NCBI GenBank assembly: GCA_037444075.1
Contig: JBBIND010000024.1
Span: forward strand, 1-49,003
Length of the DNA: 49,003 nt
Direction: 5' to 3'
Origin: JBBIND01 sp037444075
Lineage (GTDB): Bacteria > Acidobacteriota > Terriglobia > Bryobacterales > Bryobacteraceae
Below the pieces are notes generated by a model, which worked only from the letters and a program-made list of their open reading frames with translations, was not told the origin of the DNA and did no database searches. Below are positions 35,803-44,202 of the stretch, piece by piece; positions within the stretch are counted from its first letter, which is position 1, and each line of letters starts with the position of its first letter. The position numbers were made by a program, and so were the translations under genes.

Positions 35803-36801
35803 ATGCCCGTGAAGACAACCGTAATTGGCAGCTACCCCAGCCCGCATTGGCTGCTGGGAGACACCAGCAAGGGAGCGCTCCGTGACGCGATCATGGTGGT
35901 GCTGAAGACCCAGGAAATGGCCGGCATTGACCTGGTGACCGACGGCGAACTGAACCGTTTCGACCCCAGCCATCCGGAGACGAACGGCATGATCGACTAC
36001 TTCGTCAGCCGGATGGAAGGCATTCGCACGAGCTACTCGATCACTGACATCGAGCGCTTCCGGGAAGATGCCGGCCTTTCTTACCGGGCGCAACCTGCCG
36101 GGATTGTGGTCGGCGAACTTGGGGAGGGCGTTCTGAATCTGCCCTCGGACTGCGAATTCGTGCGCGGCCTCACGCGCCTGCCGTTGAAGTTCACCTGCAC
36201 GGGCCCTCATATGCTCACCAAAGTGCTCACGGACCGCCGTTACGGAGACCGCGAGCTATTGGCCATGGCCATCGCCGGCGTGCTGCGCCGTCAAATGGAG
36301 CGCGTCCACGCGGATGTGGTGCAAATCGATGAGGCCAACATCAGCGGTCACCCCGAAGACCAGCAGTGGGCCATCGCGGCCATCAATCATGTGCTGGAGG
36401 GCATTTCTGCCGTGCGGGCAGTCCACATCTGCTTCGGCAACTACGGCGGACAGACCATCCAGAAGGGCGTTTGGGAGGATCTGCTGCCGCTGCTCAATTC
36501 TTTGCAAGCGGACCATCTGCTTCTCGAGTTAGCCCGCCGGGGTTATGACGAACTCGAGATCCTGCGGGATCTCGATCCGCGCATTGGTTTTGGGCTGAGC
36601 GTCATCGACATCAAGGACAATGCCATAGAGCCGCCGGAACTCGTCGCCAGCCGCATCGAGCGCGCGGCCGGCATCCTCGGCGTGGAGCGCATCCATTACG
36701 TTAACCCGGACTGCGGTTTCTGGATGCTCCAGCGGAGTGTTGCAGACGCCAAACTCAGCGCGCTTGTCCGCGGCCGCGACCTGTTCGAAGGGCGGGGCTA
36801 G
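35803..36801 (+). CDS. Core MetE-like cobalamin-independent methionine synthase C-terminal domain protein
   Basis: A 332-aa stand-alone version of the catalytic (beta/alpha)8 half of MetE. Likely zinc ligands are His and Cys in VHICFGNYGG, Glu in LLLELARRG, and Cys in NPDCGFW. The N-terminal MetE domain is absent. Short forms may use another methyl donor than methyl-tetrahydrofolate; this is known of the family, not shown here. ACGACA (35766-35771) and TACAAT (35789-35794) form a plausible promoter with 17-bp spacing. The box ends 8 nt before the ATG and no ribosome site is visible, so the mRNA may be leaderless. Confidence 0.85.
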   Translation: MPVKTTVIGSYPSPHWLLGDTSKGALRDAIMVVLKTQEMAGIDLVTDGELNRFDPSHPETNGMIDYFVSRMEGIRTSYSITDIERFREDAGLSYRAQPAGIVVGELGEGVLNLPSDCEFVRGLTRLPLKFTCTGPHMLTKVLTDRRYGDRELLAMAIAGVLRRQMERVHADVVQIDEANISGHPEDQQWAIAAINHVLEGISAVRAVHICFGNYGGQTIQKGVWEDLLPLLNSLQADHLLLELARRGYDELEILRDLDPRIGFGLSVIDIKDNAIEPPELVASRIERAAGILGVERIHYVNPDCGFWMLQRSVADAKLSALVRGRDLFEGRG

Positions 36802-36823
36802 TTCGATAGTGAAGAGCTGTTCA

Positions 36824-36832
36824 TATTAAAAT
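36824..36832 (+). promoter_or_regulatory. AT-rich promoter candidate upstream of the Cys-rich peptide gene
   Basis: TATTAA (36824-36829) and the overlapping TAAAAT (36827-36832) resemble -10 boxes in the only AT-rich patch of the 223-bp gap 36802-37024. TTCGAT (36802-36807) is a poor -35. The leader would be about 185 nt and contains short hairpins, for example GCGG/CCGC near 36973-36984. I see no known riboswitch in it. Confidence 0.3.
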
Positions 36833-37024
36833 CGACTTAAACTACAGCGCCTGCGGGGGAAAAAGGAGTATCATCATATTGCGCTGGGAAGCGCTCCCGT
36901 TCACAATTCTGCACCTTGCTCACCTTGGTTCCTGGCGGCGATCGGCCGGGGTTCTGACTGCGGCCTGTCCGGCGGTTAGCCGCTGAAGCTGAGCGATCCA
37001 GCGACGACGTTTGGGAGGGCTAAG

Positions 37025-37243
37025 ATGGAGGCCTTCAGCAAGCTGAGGCGCGTTGTCGCCATCGGAGTGGTCTGCATCCTGGCAGCCCAATTGTGTCAAA
37101 TCTCAGGTCAGGCCTTTTTTTGCGCATTTGGCTGTTGCCACTCGTGCGTGTTCATCACTTGCGACGATCCAGCCTATTCCTGCCAGTACTGCATCCACTG
37201 TTGCGAAGGCCTGCCTTGTTTGGAGAGCACGAACTGCGAGTGA
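37025..37243 (+). CDS. Small cysteine-rich exported protein, unknown function
   Basis: A 72-aa protein with a strong ribosome site (GGGAGGG, 8 nt spacing). Residues 7-30 look like a signal peptide: basic start, hydrophobic VVAIGVVCILAA, and a possible cleavage after SGQA. The mature part of about 42 residues would have 11 cysteines (33, 37, 38, 41, 46, 53, 56, 59, 60, 65, 71), in patterns such as CXXXCCXXC and CXXCXXCC. Two more lie in the signal. I do not recognise the family. Metal binding or a disulfide-knotted secreted peptide are options. The next gene starts 15 bp after its stop, suggesting co-expression. Confidence 0.7.
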   Translation: MEAFSKLRRVVAIGVVCILAAQLCQISGQAFFCAFGCCHSCVFITCDDPAYSCQYCIHCCEGLPCLESTNCE

Positions 37244-37258
37244 GAGAGTGAGGCGAAC

Positions 37259-38176
37259 ATGTCCCGGATTATGGGGATTCTGGTGTTGGCTTTGTTCGGC
37301 GCGTCAGGACACGCGCTACCCCAAGGCAGTCCCAAGCCGCTTGTGAGCCGGGAGATCCCGAACGCTTGGACCACCGTGGAACTCGATCCACGGGGAGCGG
37401 AACTGCATCTCACCTTGCCTGACTCGGGCAAACAGCATTGGGTCCTCGGCATCCAGGTGCGCGAGGGAGCCAAGGACCGGCTGGAAATAGCCGAACTGCG
37501 GTTCGCACCGCCGGAGGGACCTTATGGGCGCACGGGGTTGCGCCGGGTGCGCGAGATTGCCGCTTACTCGCAAGGCTTGGTGACCAACTCCCGGGATACC
37601 GTATCCGTGGCCGAAGGCGGCTCCGAACACGTGGCTTTAGTCTTCGTACAGCTTTCAGCCCCGCGGGAGGTGATTGCGCGGAATGGCCATGGATCCGCCC
37701 TCCGAGTGCGGGCCGGTGACTCCGCGGTCATCGTGGGGGGAGAACTCCGGGGGCAGAAGTTCGCAGGGCGTCACGAACTGCCCTTGATAGCTGTGCAAGG
37801 CGCGCACACCGCGCCCACGGCGGCGCCCTCGGGGCCGGTTTTCCGCCACGGCGCTTATGTGGCGGACGCGAGGCTCATGCGCGCCCACATTGCCAACTAC
37901 GTTGACTTCGAACGCGTCCACTACGCCGGCCTCGGCCCCCGGGCGTTTGGGGTCCGGCTGGAAATAGGCATTGACGGCCGCGTGAAGAACGTAAGCCTCC
38001 CGCCCGGTGAACAACCTGCGCTCGAGGCGCTCGTTGTATCCGCTATCCGGCAGTGGACCTTCCGGCCGTTTGTGGCCGATGCCAAGCCAGTGCCCGTCGT
38101 CGCGGACCTGCTGATCGGGATCAGCCCGGACGGCCGTGTATCTTCGGCCGTGTCGCCCGCCGCTGAGCTTCGGTAA
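37259..38176 (+). CDS. Exported protein with C-terminal TonB-like domain
   Basis: A 305-aa protein. A signal peptide (about 1-19, LVLALFGASGHA) is followed by an unassigned beta-rich region (20-170) and an Ala/Pro linker. The C-terminal domain (about 210-295) reads FGVRLEIGIDGRVKNVSLPP and LVVSAIRQWTFRPFVADAKP, the pattern of TonB-C/energy-transducer domains. It has no membrane anchor or Pro-rich TonB stalk, so it is unlikely to be a true TonB. It may be a periplasmic adaptor. It is probably in one operon with the Cys-rich peptide. Confidence 0.75.
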   Translation: MSRIMGILVLALFGASGHALPQGSPKPLVSREIPNAWTTVELDPRGAELHLTLPDSGKQHWVLGIQVREGAKDRLEIAELRFAPPEGPYGRTGLRRVREIAAYSQGLVTNSRDTVSVAEGGSEHVALVFVQLSAPREVIARNGHGSALRVRAGDSAVIVGGELRGQKFAGRHELPLIAVQGAHTAPTAAPSGPVFRHGAYVADARLMRAHIANYVDFERVHYAGLGPRAFGVRLEIGIDGRVKNVSLPPGEQPALEALVVSAIRQWTFRPFVADAKPVPVVADLLIGISPDGRVSSAVSPAAELR

Positions 38177-38203
38177 AGCCGCGTCCGCACACCTGGAACC
38201 CGG

Positions 38204-40597
38204 CTATTCCCAACCCGGCGTCAAGTTGCCTGCTTCATCACGCCAATGGGGCGTCCAGGCCAGCGCCACCAGCTTCACGGAGATGTTGGTTTTCTTTGGG
38301 CGCACGCTCTTGATTTCCACCTGTTCGAGCAAAGCCTCCATCTCCGTGGCGACGGCTTCGGATTCAGCCTTGAATTCGGAATCCAACTCCGCCAGTTTTT
38401 CCCGCAGCGCCTCTATATTCTCCTCAGCCCGGTCAACATCCTGAGATTCCCTGTGCGCTCGCCCTACTGTTCGAGCCGCCGTCGTGGCCCGGCCCAGGTT
38501 CGTTGCGCTCAGCTTCTTCCTTCCCAGGAAAGCGCTCAGCAGATTGGCGCCGACGGAGATGACGGCCTGCAATTTCTGCTGCTTGGCCTGCTCCTGCTCG
38601 CGCTCCAGTTTCTGTTCCGCCTTCCGGATCCATTCCTCTTGTGCAGCCAGTTTTGGCGCATACTTTTTCCGCAATTCCTCCACCCGGCGGTCGCGTTCCT
38701 CGTGTGCGGCTTGCCGCAGGCGGATACGGAAATCGCGCAGGCTTTCATCGGTTTGGGAAGTGAGGTTCAGTTCTTTCACCCGGGACAACTCCAGCCTTTC
38801 GTTGGCGTAAAGCCAGGAGGCGAAGTCCTTTTCCCAGGTCTTGTAGCTTCTGGCGTCGGCGGCAGCGCTTGGCAGGCGTCCGTAACCTGCCGTTTCCGGC
38901 GCCTCCTTCTCCAATTCCTCGAAATCCAGCGGGCAGGCCTGCGATGCGTCCCAATTCACCGGGGCCAGATCACCACCGAACGGCGCCAGGCGTAGAATCC
39001 GCCGAGCGTGGTCCACTCCGAGCTTGGTGTCCTCGAAGCGCACCTCCGCCGAAGCCAGCAGCATGGGCTGGTAGAAGAGAGTTCCTGCGCCGGCTCGGGC
39101 GGGCAACCAGACTTGGGGAATCCCCGGGGCGAGCGATGGCCTCGGCGCCGCCTGCGCAGAGGGCGCGGCGGGTTTGGCAGCACCGGTTTTCCGATCCGCC
39201 ATTAATTCCTGTATCTGCGGCCGTGTGAGCGGACCGCGCAGGTAGGACATGACCCAGCGCGTTTGGAATGTTTCGGGAGCGTCTTCGTGCACGTTGTTCA
39301 ACAGGAAGACCCGGCTTCCCAGCGCGGCCAGGAGTTTTTCCATGCGCTGGCGGTTGAACCGGCTCCCGGCGCTTGCGGCAGCGCCTTCCAGACCTTCCAA
39401 TACGCGCGCTTTGTCGCGTTCGGTTTGCAGCCGGCCCAGAAACCACGTGCCTGCGTTGGCCAAGCCCCGGTAGTCCAGGTCCACCGGGTTCTGTGTTGCG
39501 AGCACAATGCCCACGCCGAAGGCACGCGCCTGCTTCAGTAGCGTCAGCAGGGGCGCTTTTGAAGGCGGGTTGGCCACCGGCGGGAAGTAGCCAAAAATCT
39601 CGTCCATGTACACGATGGCTCTCAGGCTCGTCGTACCGGACTGGGCGCGCGTCCAACTCAGGGTCTCATTCAATAACAGGGACACGAAGAACATCCGCTG
39701 GGAGTCGCTCAGGTGCGCAATCGAGAAAATCGCCACCCGCGGCTTGCCCTCCTCCGTGTAAAGCAAGTTGTTCAAGTCCAGCGATTCGCCTTCCGTCCAG
39801 GCGGAGAATTCCGGCGACGCCAGCAGGTTGTTCAGCAGCATCGCCAGCCCGAACCGCTCTTTCGCCGGATAGAACGTCTCCAACTCCAGCACGCCGATGC
39901 GCTCCACGGGAGGCGACTGCACCTGGCGGATGATTCCGGCCAAATCCAACTCCTGGCCTTGGGACCACGCCCGGCCCAATATTTCCGCCAGCAGGATGTG
40001 TTCGCGGCTCTGCACCGGATCAGCTTGCACTCCCACCAGCCCGAGCAGAGCCGAGACCGTCGCGCTGATTCGTTCGCGCACCAGTTCCGCGTCCCCGGCC
40101 ACGCCGGGCGAAGGCGGCGCAAAGGATCTCAACACCGAAACGGGCAGACCTGCGCTGCTTCCGGGAGTGTAGATAGCCCAATCCGCGGCCTCTTTCAGCA
40201 TCCGTACCCGCTCCCCGTCTTGTCCCCATTTCGCCAGTCCGTTCCGCCACAGCTCCGCCTGCTTGGCGGCGAAATCGGACGCGGAAAGCCCCTTCCGCCG
40301 CGCCTCCTCTTCGTTGACCCAGGGAAGAAACTCCTCCTGCGAAAGCCCGGGAAAGGTGAGCAGCAGGTTGGCCAGGTCGCCTTTGGGATCGATGACGATG
40401 GCGGGGATTCCGTCGATGGCGGCTTCCTCGATGAGGGCCACGCACAGGCCCGTTTTCCCGCTCCCGGTCATGCCCACGCACACGGCGTGTGTCAGCAGGT
40501 CGCGTGAATCGTATAGCGTCAGGTTCTCACCGGACTGCTGGGTTTCGATGTCATAGGAACGCCCCAGATAGAAAACGCCTAGTTTCTCGAAGTCCAT
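38204..40597 (-). CDS. HerA/VirD4-like P-loop ATPase with C-terminal coiled coil
   Basis: A 797-aa ATPase of the HerA/FtsK superfamily. Walker A GMTGSGKT is at 42-49, the segment AIVIDPKGDLANLL at 66-79, Walker B IVYMDE at 328-333, and a sensor-like LATQNPVDLDYRGLAN near 366-381. A long charged coiled coil spans about 620-690 and 730-775, separated by a hydrophobic stretch (AVISVGANLLSAFLGRKK). No nuclease or SIR2 partner gene is adjacent. Relatives are annotated only as ATP-binding proteins. DNA or protein translocation is a guess. The gene is divergent from a beta-lactamase-like gene with 29 bp between starts. Confidence 0.82.
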   Translation of the reverse strand: MDFEKLGVFYLGRSYDIETQQSGENLTLYDSRDLLTHAVCVGMTGSGKTGLCVALIEEAAIDGIPAIVIDPKGDLANLLLTFPGLSQEEFLPWVNEEEARRKGLSASDFAAKQAELWRNGLAKWGQDGERVRMLKEAADWAIYTPGSSAGLPVSVLRSFAPPSPGVAGDAELVRERISATVSALLGLVGVQADPVQSREHILLAEILGRAWSQGQELDLAGIIRQVQSPPVERIGVLELETFYPAKERFGLAMLLNNLLASPEFSAWTEGESLDLNNLLYTEEGKPRVAIFSIAHLSDSQRMFFVSLLLNETLSWTRAQSGTTSLRAIVYMDEIFGYFPPVANPPSKAPLLTLLKQARAFGVGIVLATQNPVDLDYRGLANAGTWFLGRLQTERDKARVLEGLEGAAASAGSRFNRQRMEKLLAALGSRVFLLNNVHEDAPETFQTRWVMSYLRGPLTRPQIQELMADRKTGAAKPAAPSAQAAPRPSLAPGIPQVWLPARAGAGTLFYQPMLLASAEVRFEDTKLGVDHARRILRLAPFGGDLAPVNWDASQACPLDFEELEKEAPETAGYGRLPSAAADARSYKTWEKDFASWLYANERLELSRVKELNLTSQTDESLRDFRIRLRQAAHEERDRRVEELRKKYAPKLAAQEEWIRKAEQKLEREQEQAKQQKLQAVISVGANLLSAFLGRKKLSATNLGRATTAARTVGRAHRESQDVDRAEENIEALREKLAELDSEFKAESEAVATEMEALLEQVEIKSVRPKKTNISVKLVALAWTPHWRDEAGNLTPGWE

Positions 40598-40611
40598 GAT
40601 GCCTCTTAGTC

Positions 40612-40617
40612 TACAAT
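40612..40617 (+). promoter_or_regulatory. Possible -10 box before the beta-lactamase-like gene
   Basis: TACAAT lies 9 nt before the ATG at 40627, so transcription would start just before or inside the ribosome-site-like GGAAGG. No convincing -35 is visible. Confidence 0.35.
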
Positions 40618-40626
40618 CGGAAGGCC

Positions 40627-41499
40627 ATGCGGTTGCTCTTTTTTCTCCTGCTTGGGACGGTAGCCTGGTGCCAGACCGAAGTCAGCCATTTGCTGGAGCA
40701 CAAAACGATGGAACGGCTCCGGGCTTACGATGCTGGCTTCGATGGCGTGCTCGGCGTAGCCGCTATCGACTTATCCACGGGGCGCGTGCTCGCTTACCAG
40801 GCGGATGCCGTCTTCCCCCAAGCCAGTTCCATCAAGATCCCGATCATGCTCCAGGTGTTTCGGGACGCCCGCGCGGGGCGCTTGAGCCTGTCCGACACCG
40901 TGGAACTGACGCGGCAGGACATCGTCGGCGGCAGCGGCCAACTCCAGAAGAAGCTCGAAAGCGGACCCCTCCGGCTGACGGTGCGGGAACAGCTGGAAGC
41001 CATGATTGTTTCCAGTGACAACGTGGCCACCAACAAGTTGATTGCGCAGGCCGGGATGGACCGTGTGAACCGGACCCTGGACGAACTGCATCTGGTCTCC
41101 ACGCGCTTGCGCCGCATCATGATGGACCAGAATGCGGCGCGCGCAGGCCTGGAGAACATATCGACGCCGATGGAAATGGCCCGTCTCGTAGAGATGATTC
41201 ACCGTGAGACTGCCGCCGCGCCCGAGGATTGCCGGGAAATGCTGGCCGTCATGAAGCGCGTCAAGGCGGGCATGCGGAAAGCCGTGCCGCCGGAGGTGGA
41301 AGTGGCCTCCAAGCCGGGGGGCGTCAGCGGCGTGAGTTGCGAAACGGGGCTGGTTCTTCTGCCCGGGAGGCCGTTTGTGCTGAGCGTGATGTCCACCTAT
41401 CTGGGAGAGAAAAGCCCGGTCGAAGATGTCGCGCGCCTCATCTACGCGCATTTCGAACGCCTGGCGCGGGCGAACCGATACGGGCACAGACTAAACTGA
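40627..41499 (+). CDS. Class A beta-lactamase-fold serine hydrolase
   Basis: A 290-aa exported protein (signal peptide about 1-15). The first two active-site motifs are intact: S67-X-X-K70 in QASSIKIP and S130-D131-N132, by chance the same numbers as in Ambler numbering. The third motif is KPG (SKPGGVSG) instead of KTG. I cannot see the omega-loop Glu166-XX-L-N170: the region reads MMDQNAARAGLENIST. Without the deacylating Glu it may be a poor beta-lactamase and rather a penicillin-binding or peptidoglycan hydrolase-like protein. The DJ-1/PfpI gene follows after 5 bp. Confidence 0.85.
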   Translation: MRLLFFLLLGTVAWCQTEVSHLLEHKTMERLRAYDAGFDGVLGVAAIDLSTGRVLAYQADAVFPQASSIKIPIMLQVFRDARAGRLSLSDTVELTRQDIVGGSGQLQKKLESGPLRLTVREQLEAMIVSSDNVATNKLIAQAGMDRVNRTLDELHLVSTRLRRIMMDQNAARAGLENISTPMEMARLVEMIHRETAAAPEDCREMLAVMKRVKAGMRKAVPPEVEVASKPGGVSGVSCETGLVLLPGRPFVLSVMSTYLGEKSPVEDVARLIYAHFERLARANRYGHRLN

Positions 41500-41504
41500 G
41501 GGGT

Positions 41505-42032
41505 ATGGCACAACTCAAGGGCAAGCGGATTGCGGTCTTGGTGGACAACCTGTACCAGGAGATGGAAGTCTGGTATCCATATTTCCGTCTGCTGGAGGAA
41601 GGCGCCGAGGTGGTCACCGTGGGAGCCACGGCTGGCGCAACGTACTCGAGCAAGCTGGGTTACCCGGCGCACTGCGACCGGTCCTATGACGAAGTGAGCG
41701 CGGAGCAGTTCGCTGGCGTCGTCATTCCCGGCGGTTTTGCACCGGACCATATCCGGCGCCACGACAAGGCCAATCAGTTTGTGGCCGACATGAATGCTCG
41801 CGGAGCGTTGGTCGCGGCCATCTGCCACGGGGGTTGGGTGCTGTGTTCAGCCAAGGGGATGCTTCGGGGCCGCAAGGCCACCTCTTTCTTCGCCATCAAG
41901 GATGACCTCATCAACGCCGGCGCGGATTGGGAAGATTCCGAAGTCGTAGTGGACCGCAATCTGGTTACGTCACGCAAACCCGAGGATCTGCCGGCGTTTT
42001 GCCGGGCCTGCATCCGGGTGCTGACAGCCTGA
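41505..42032 (+). CDS. DJ-1/PfpI family protein
   Basis: A 175-aa class I glutamine-amidotransferase-like protein. The nucleophile elbow is AAICHGGWVLCSA, with the catalytic Cys followed by His, and the conserved Glu lies in NLYQEMEVWYP. Relatives (PfpI, YhbO, DJ-1) are reported as proteases, glyoxalases or protein deglycases, so the reaction is open. The ATG at 41505 has GAGGGG upstream and lies 5 nt after the beta-lactamase-like stop, so the two genes form an operon. Confidence 0.9.
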   Translation: MAQLKGKRIAVLVDNLYQEMEVWYPYFRLLEEGAEVVTVGATAGATYSSKLGYPAHCDRSYDEVSAEQFAGVVIPGGFAPDHIRRHDKANQFVADMNARGALVAAICHGGWVLCSAKGMLRGRKATSFFAIKDDLINAGADWEDSEVVVDRNLVTSRKPEDLPAFCRACIRVLTA

Positions 42033-42062
42033 CTCCTGCTTCGGTTTGCCGTGACCCGCTGG

Positions 42063-43379
42063 CTACAACCGAACGATCTTGCTTGAGGGGTTGCCTTTGA
42101 GCGCGTTGCGCGTATCCACCACCAGGGGCGCTTTCTCGAGCACTTCGGCGTAAGGCGCGCTGGTGTGGTCCGTCACGATCACCACGCAGTCCGCGGTGGC
42201 GGCACTGGCCAGAGGTTCGGCGGACTGCAATTCGAACCCGTCCAGCTTGAGGGTCGGCACGAATGGATCGCTGTAGCTCAGCTGTGCGCCAAGCTCCAGA
42301 AGCATCAGCGCGATGTCGATCGCGGGAGACTCCCGCATGTCGTCGATGTCGCGCTTGTAGGCCACTCCCATGATGTGGATGCGGGATCCTCGCACCGGTT
42401 TGCCGTGGCCGTTCAGAGCGTTCTGAATCTTCGATACCACGAAGGAGGGCATCTGCCCGTTGATGTGGCCTGCCAGTTCGATGAAGCGCGCTTCGACGCC
42501 CGCCTGTTTCGACTTCCAGGAAAGATAGAAAGGGTCAATGGGGATGCAATGGCCGCCCAATCCGGGACCGGGATAGAACGGCATGAAGCCGAATGGCTTC
42601 GTGGCGGCGGCATCGATCACTTCCCACACATTGATGCCCATGCGGTCGCACATCAGAGCCATTTCGTTCGCCAGGCCGATGTTGATCATCCGGAAAGTGT
42701 TTTCCAGCAACTTCACCATCTCTGCCACCGTGGCCGAACTTGCCGGGACAACGTTTTCCAGAGCCTGCTGATAAAAGAGCGCGCCCAGTTGTGTGCAGGC
42801 TTCCGTTACGCCCCCCACCACCTTCGGGATGTTGGAGGTCGTGTAGGTCGGGTTCCCTGGGTCGACGCGCTCGGGCGAGAAGCACAGGAAGAAATCCTCC
42901 CCCGCTTTCAGCCCGGACTCCTCCAGCATCGGCCGTAGCAACTCGTCCGTGGTCCCCGGATACGTGGTGGATTCCAGGATCACCAGCATGCCCGGGTGAA
43001 GATGCTCGACGATCTTCTCGCAGGCGGCCACGACGAAGCTCATGTCCGGATCCTTGGTCTTCCTCAGCGGCGTGGGAACGCAGATGTTCACCGTGTCTAA
43101 CTCGGAGAGGCTGGAGTAGTCGGTGGTCGCTCGGAGCAGTCCGCGCTCGACGAGCGTGCTGACGTCAGCCTCGGGGACGTCGAGGATGTAGGAATTCCCC
43201 CGGTTGATCGAGTTGACTTTTCCCTCTTTGGACTCGATACCTACCACGTGGAAGCCCGCCTTGCCGAATTCAACGGCCAAGGGAAGGCCCACATAACCCA
43301 AGCCCACCACGCCTATCTTGGCGCTGTGGCTACGGAGTTTTTCAGCCAGTAACTCAGCGTATGGGGTGCTTGAATTCAT
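42063..43379 (-). CDS. UDP-N-acetyl-hexosamine 6-dehydrogenase (WbpA/WecC-like nucleotide sugar dehydrogenase)
   Basis: A 438-aa NAD-dependent four-electron dehydrogenase giving UDP-uronic acids for surface polysaccharide. The N-terminal Rossmann loop is GVVGLGYVGLPLAVEFGKAG, the catalytic Cys lies in GPGLGGHCIPIDPFY, and the C-terminal UDP-binding domain has VAYKRDIDDMRESPA. The pattern fits UDP-GlcNAc/UDP-ManNAc dehydrogenases rather than UDP-glucose ones; the exact substrate is not fixed. It is last in a minus-strand series from pfkB. Confidence 0.92.
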   Translation of the reverse strand: MNSSTPYAELLAEKLRSHSAKIGVVGLGYVGLPLAVEFGKAGFHVVGIESKEGKVNSINRGNSYILDVPEADVSTLVERGLLRATTDYSSLSELDTVNICVPTPLRKTKDPDMSFVVAACEKIVEHLHPGMLVILESTTYPGTTDELLRPMLEESGLKAGEDFFLCFSPERVDPGNPTYTTSNIPKVVGGVTEACTQLGALFYQQALENVVPASSATVAEMVKLLENTFRMINIGLANEMALMCDRMGINVWEVIDAAATKPFGFMPFYPGPGLGGHCIPIDPFYLSWKSKQAGVEARFIELAGHINGQMPSFVVSKIQNALNGHGKPVRGSRIHIMGVAYKRDIDDMRESPAIDIALMLLELGAQLSYSDPFVPTLKLDGFELQSAEPLASAATADCVVIVTDHTSAPYAEVLEKAPLVVDTRNALKGNPSSKIVRL

Positions 43380-43399
43380 AGGGACAAGGCCTCATTCAC

Positions 43400-44200
43400 T
43401 CAGAAGTAAAATATGCCGTGGGCGACCAGCACCGCAGGGCCCACCAAAGATACCTCATTATCCCACCGCACTACAAGCTTCCCGGCCTGTGTGTGGACGT
43501 TCACCGGGCTCTTGACACGCCCTTGAACGACGGCGGCGACCGCCGCGCCCATGGAACCTGTGCCGGAACTCAAAGTCGCGCCGGCGCCGCGTTCAAAGAA
43601 GCGGGCTTCAATCGTGTGCTCGTCGAGCACCCGTACGAAGGAGACGTTCGTGCGGTCGGGGAATCGCGGATGGCGCTCGATTTCTGCACCGGTCTTCACC
43701 CAGTCTTCGGGGATGCTGTCCACCAGCAGAGAGCACTGCGGGTTGCCCACGTCGATGAGGGTCGCGGTTACGGCTCCGCTTGAGAGGTTGATCGTCACGC
43801 CGATGTCTTCCTCGCGCACGCGGGGTTTGCCCATGGCCATTTCGAACACGAAGCTTTGTCCGTCGCGTTCCAGCATGCGAAGCTTCTTGGGGCCCGCTCC
43901 GGTTACCAGCGTGAGTTCGTCTTCCGCCAGACCTTCGTCCACCAACACTGCGGCCGCGCAGCGTGTGCCGTTGCCGCTGAGACCCGCCGGACTTCCGTCT
44001 GAATTAAATAAAGTCAGCCGGGCATTGCCTTCCTCTCCCCCTTCTTCCACCAAGTACCAGCCGTCCGCTCCCACTCCGGAGTGCCGGTCGCAGATGGCTC
44101 GGGCAAAATCGCTCAGATCGCAGGACGGGATATGTTTCTTCCAGGTGAACAGGAAATCGTTGCCCGCGCCGTGCGCTTTGGCAAAGGGGATGCTTGTCAT
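43400..44200 (-). CDS. dapF: Diaminopimelate epimerase homologue with Ser in place of one catalytic Cys
   Basis: A 266-aa DapF-fold protein. The first half keeps HGAGNDFL and the catalytic Cys C81 in GNGTRCAAA (E. coli Cys73). The second site, normally ACGSG with Cys217, here reads SSGTGSMGA with Ser212 aligned to the Cys. Other conserved pieces are DVGNPQ and ERGAG. DapF makes meso-diaminopimelate for lysine and peptidoglycan through a two-cysteine mechanism, so this copy may be altered in activity or act on another substrate. It lies 2 nt after the GT-C gene stop and 20 nt before the UDP-sugar dehydrogenase start. Confidence 0.85.
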   Translation of the reverse strand: MTSIPFAKAHGAGNDFLFTWKKHIPSCDLSDFARAICDRHSGVGADGWYLVEEGGEEGNARLTLFNSDGSPAGLSGNGTRCAAAVLVDEGLAEDELTLVTGAGPKKLRMLERDGQSFVFEMAMGKPRVREEDIGVTINLSSGAVTATLIDVGNPQCSLLVDSIPEDWVKTGAEIERHPRFPDRTNVSFVRVLDEHTIEARFFERGAGATLSSGTGSMGAAVAAVVQGRVKSPVNVHTQAGKLVVRWDNEVSLVGPAVLVAHGIFYF

Positions 44201-44202
44201 CG

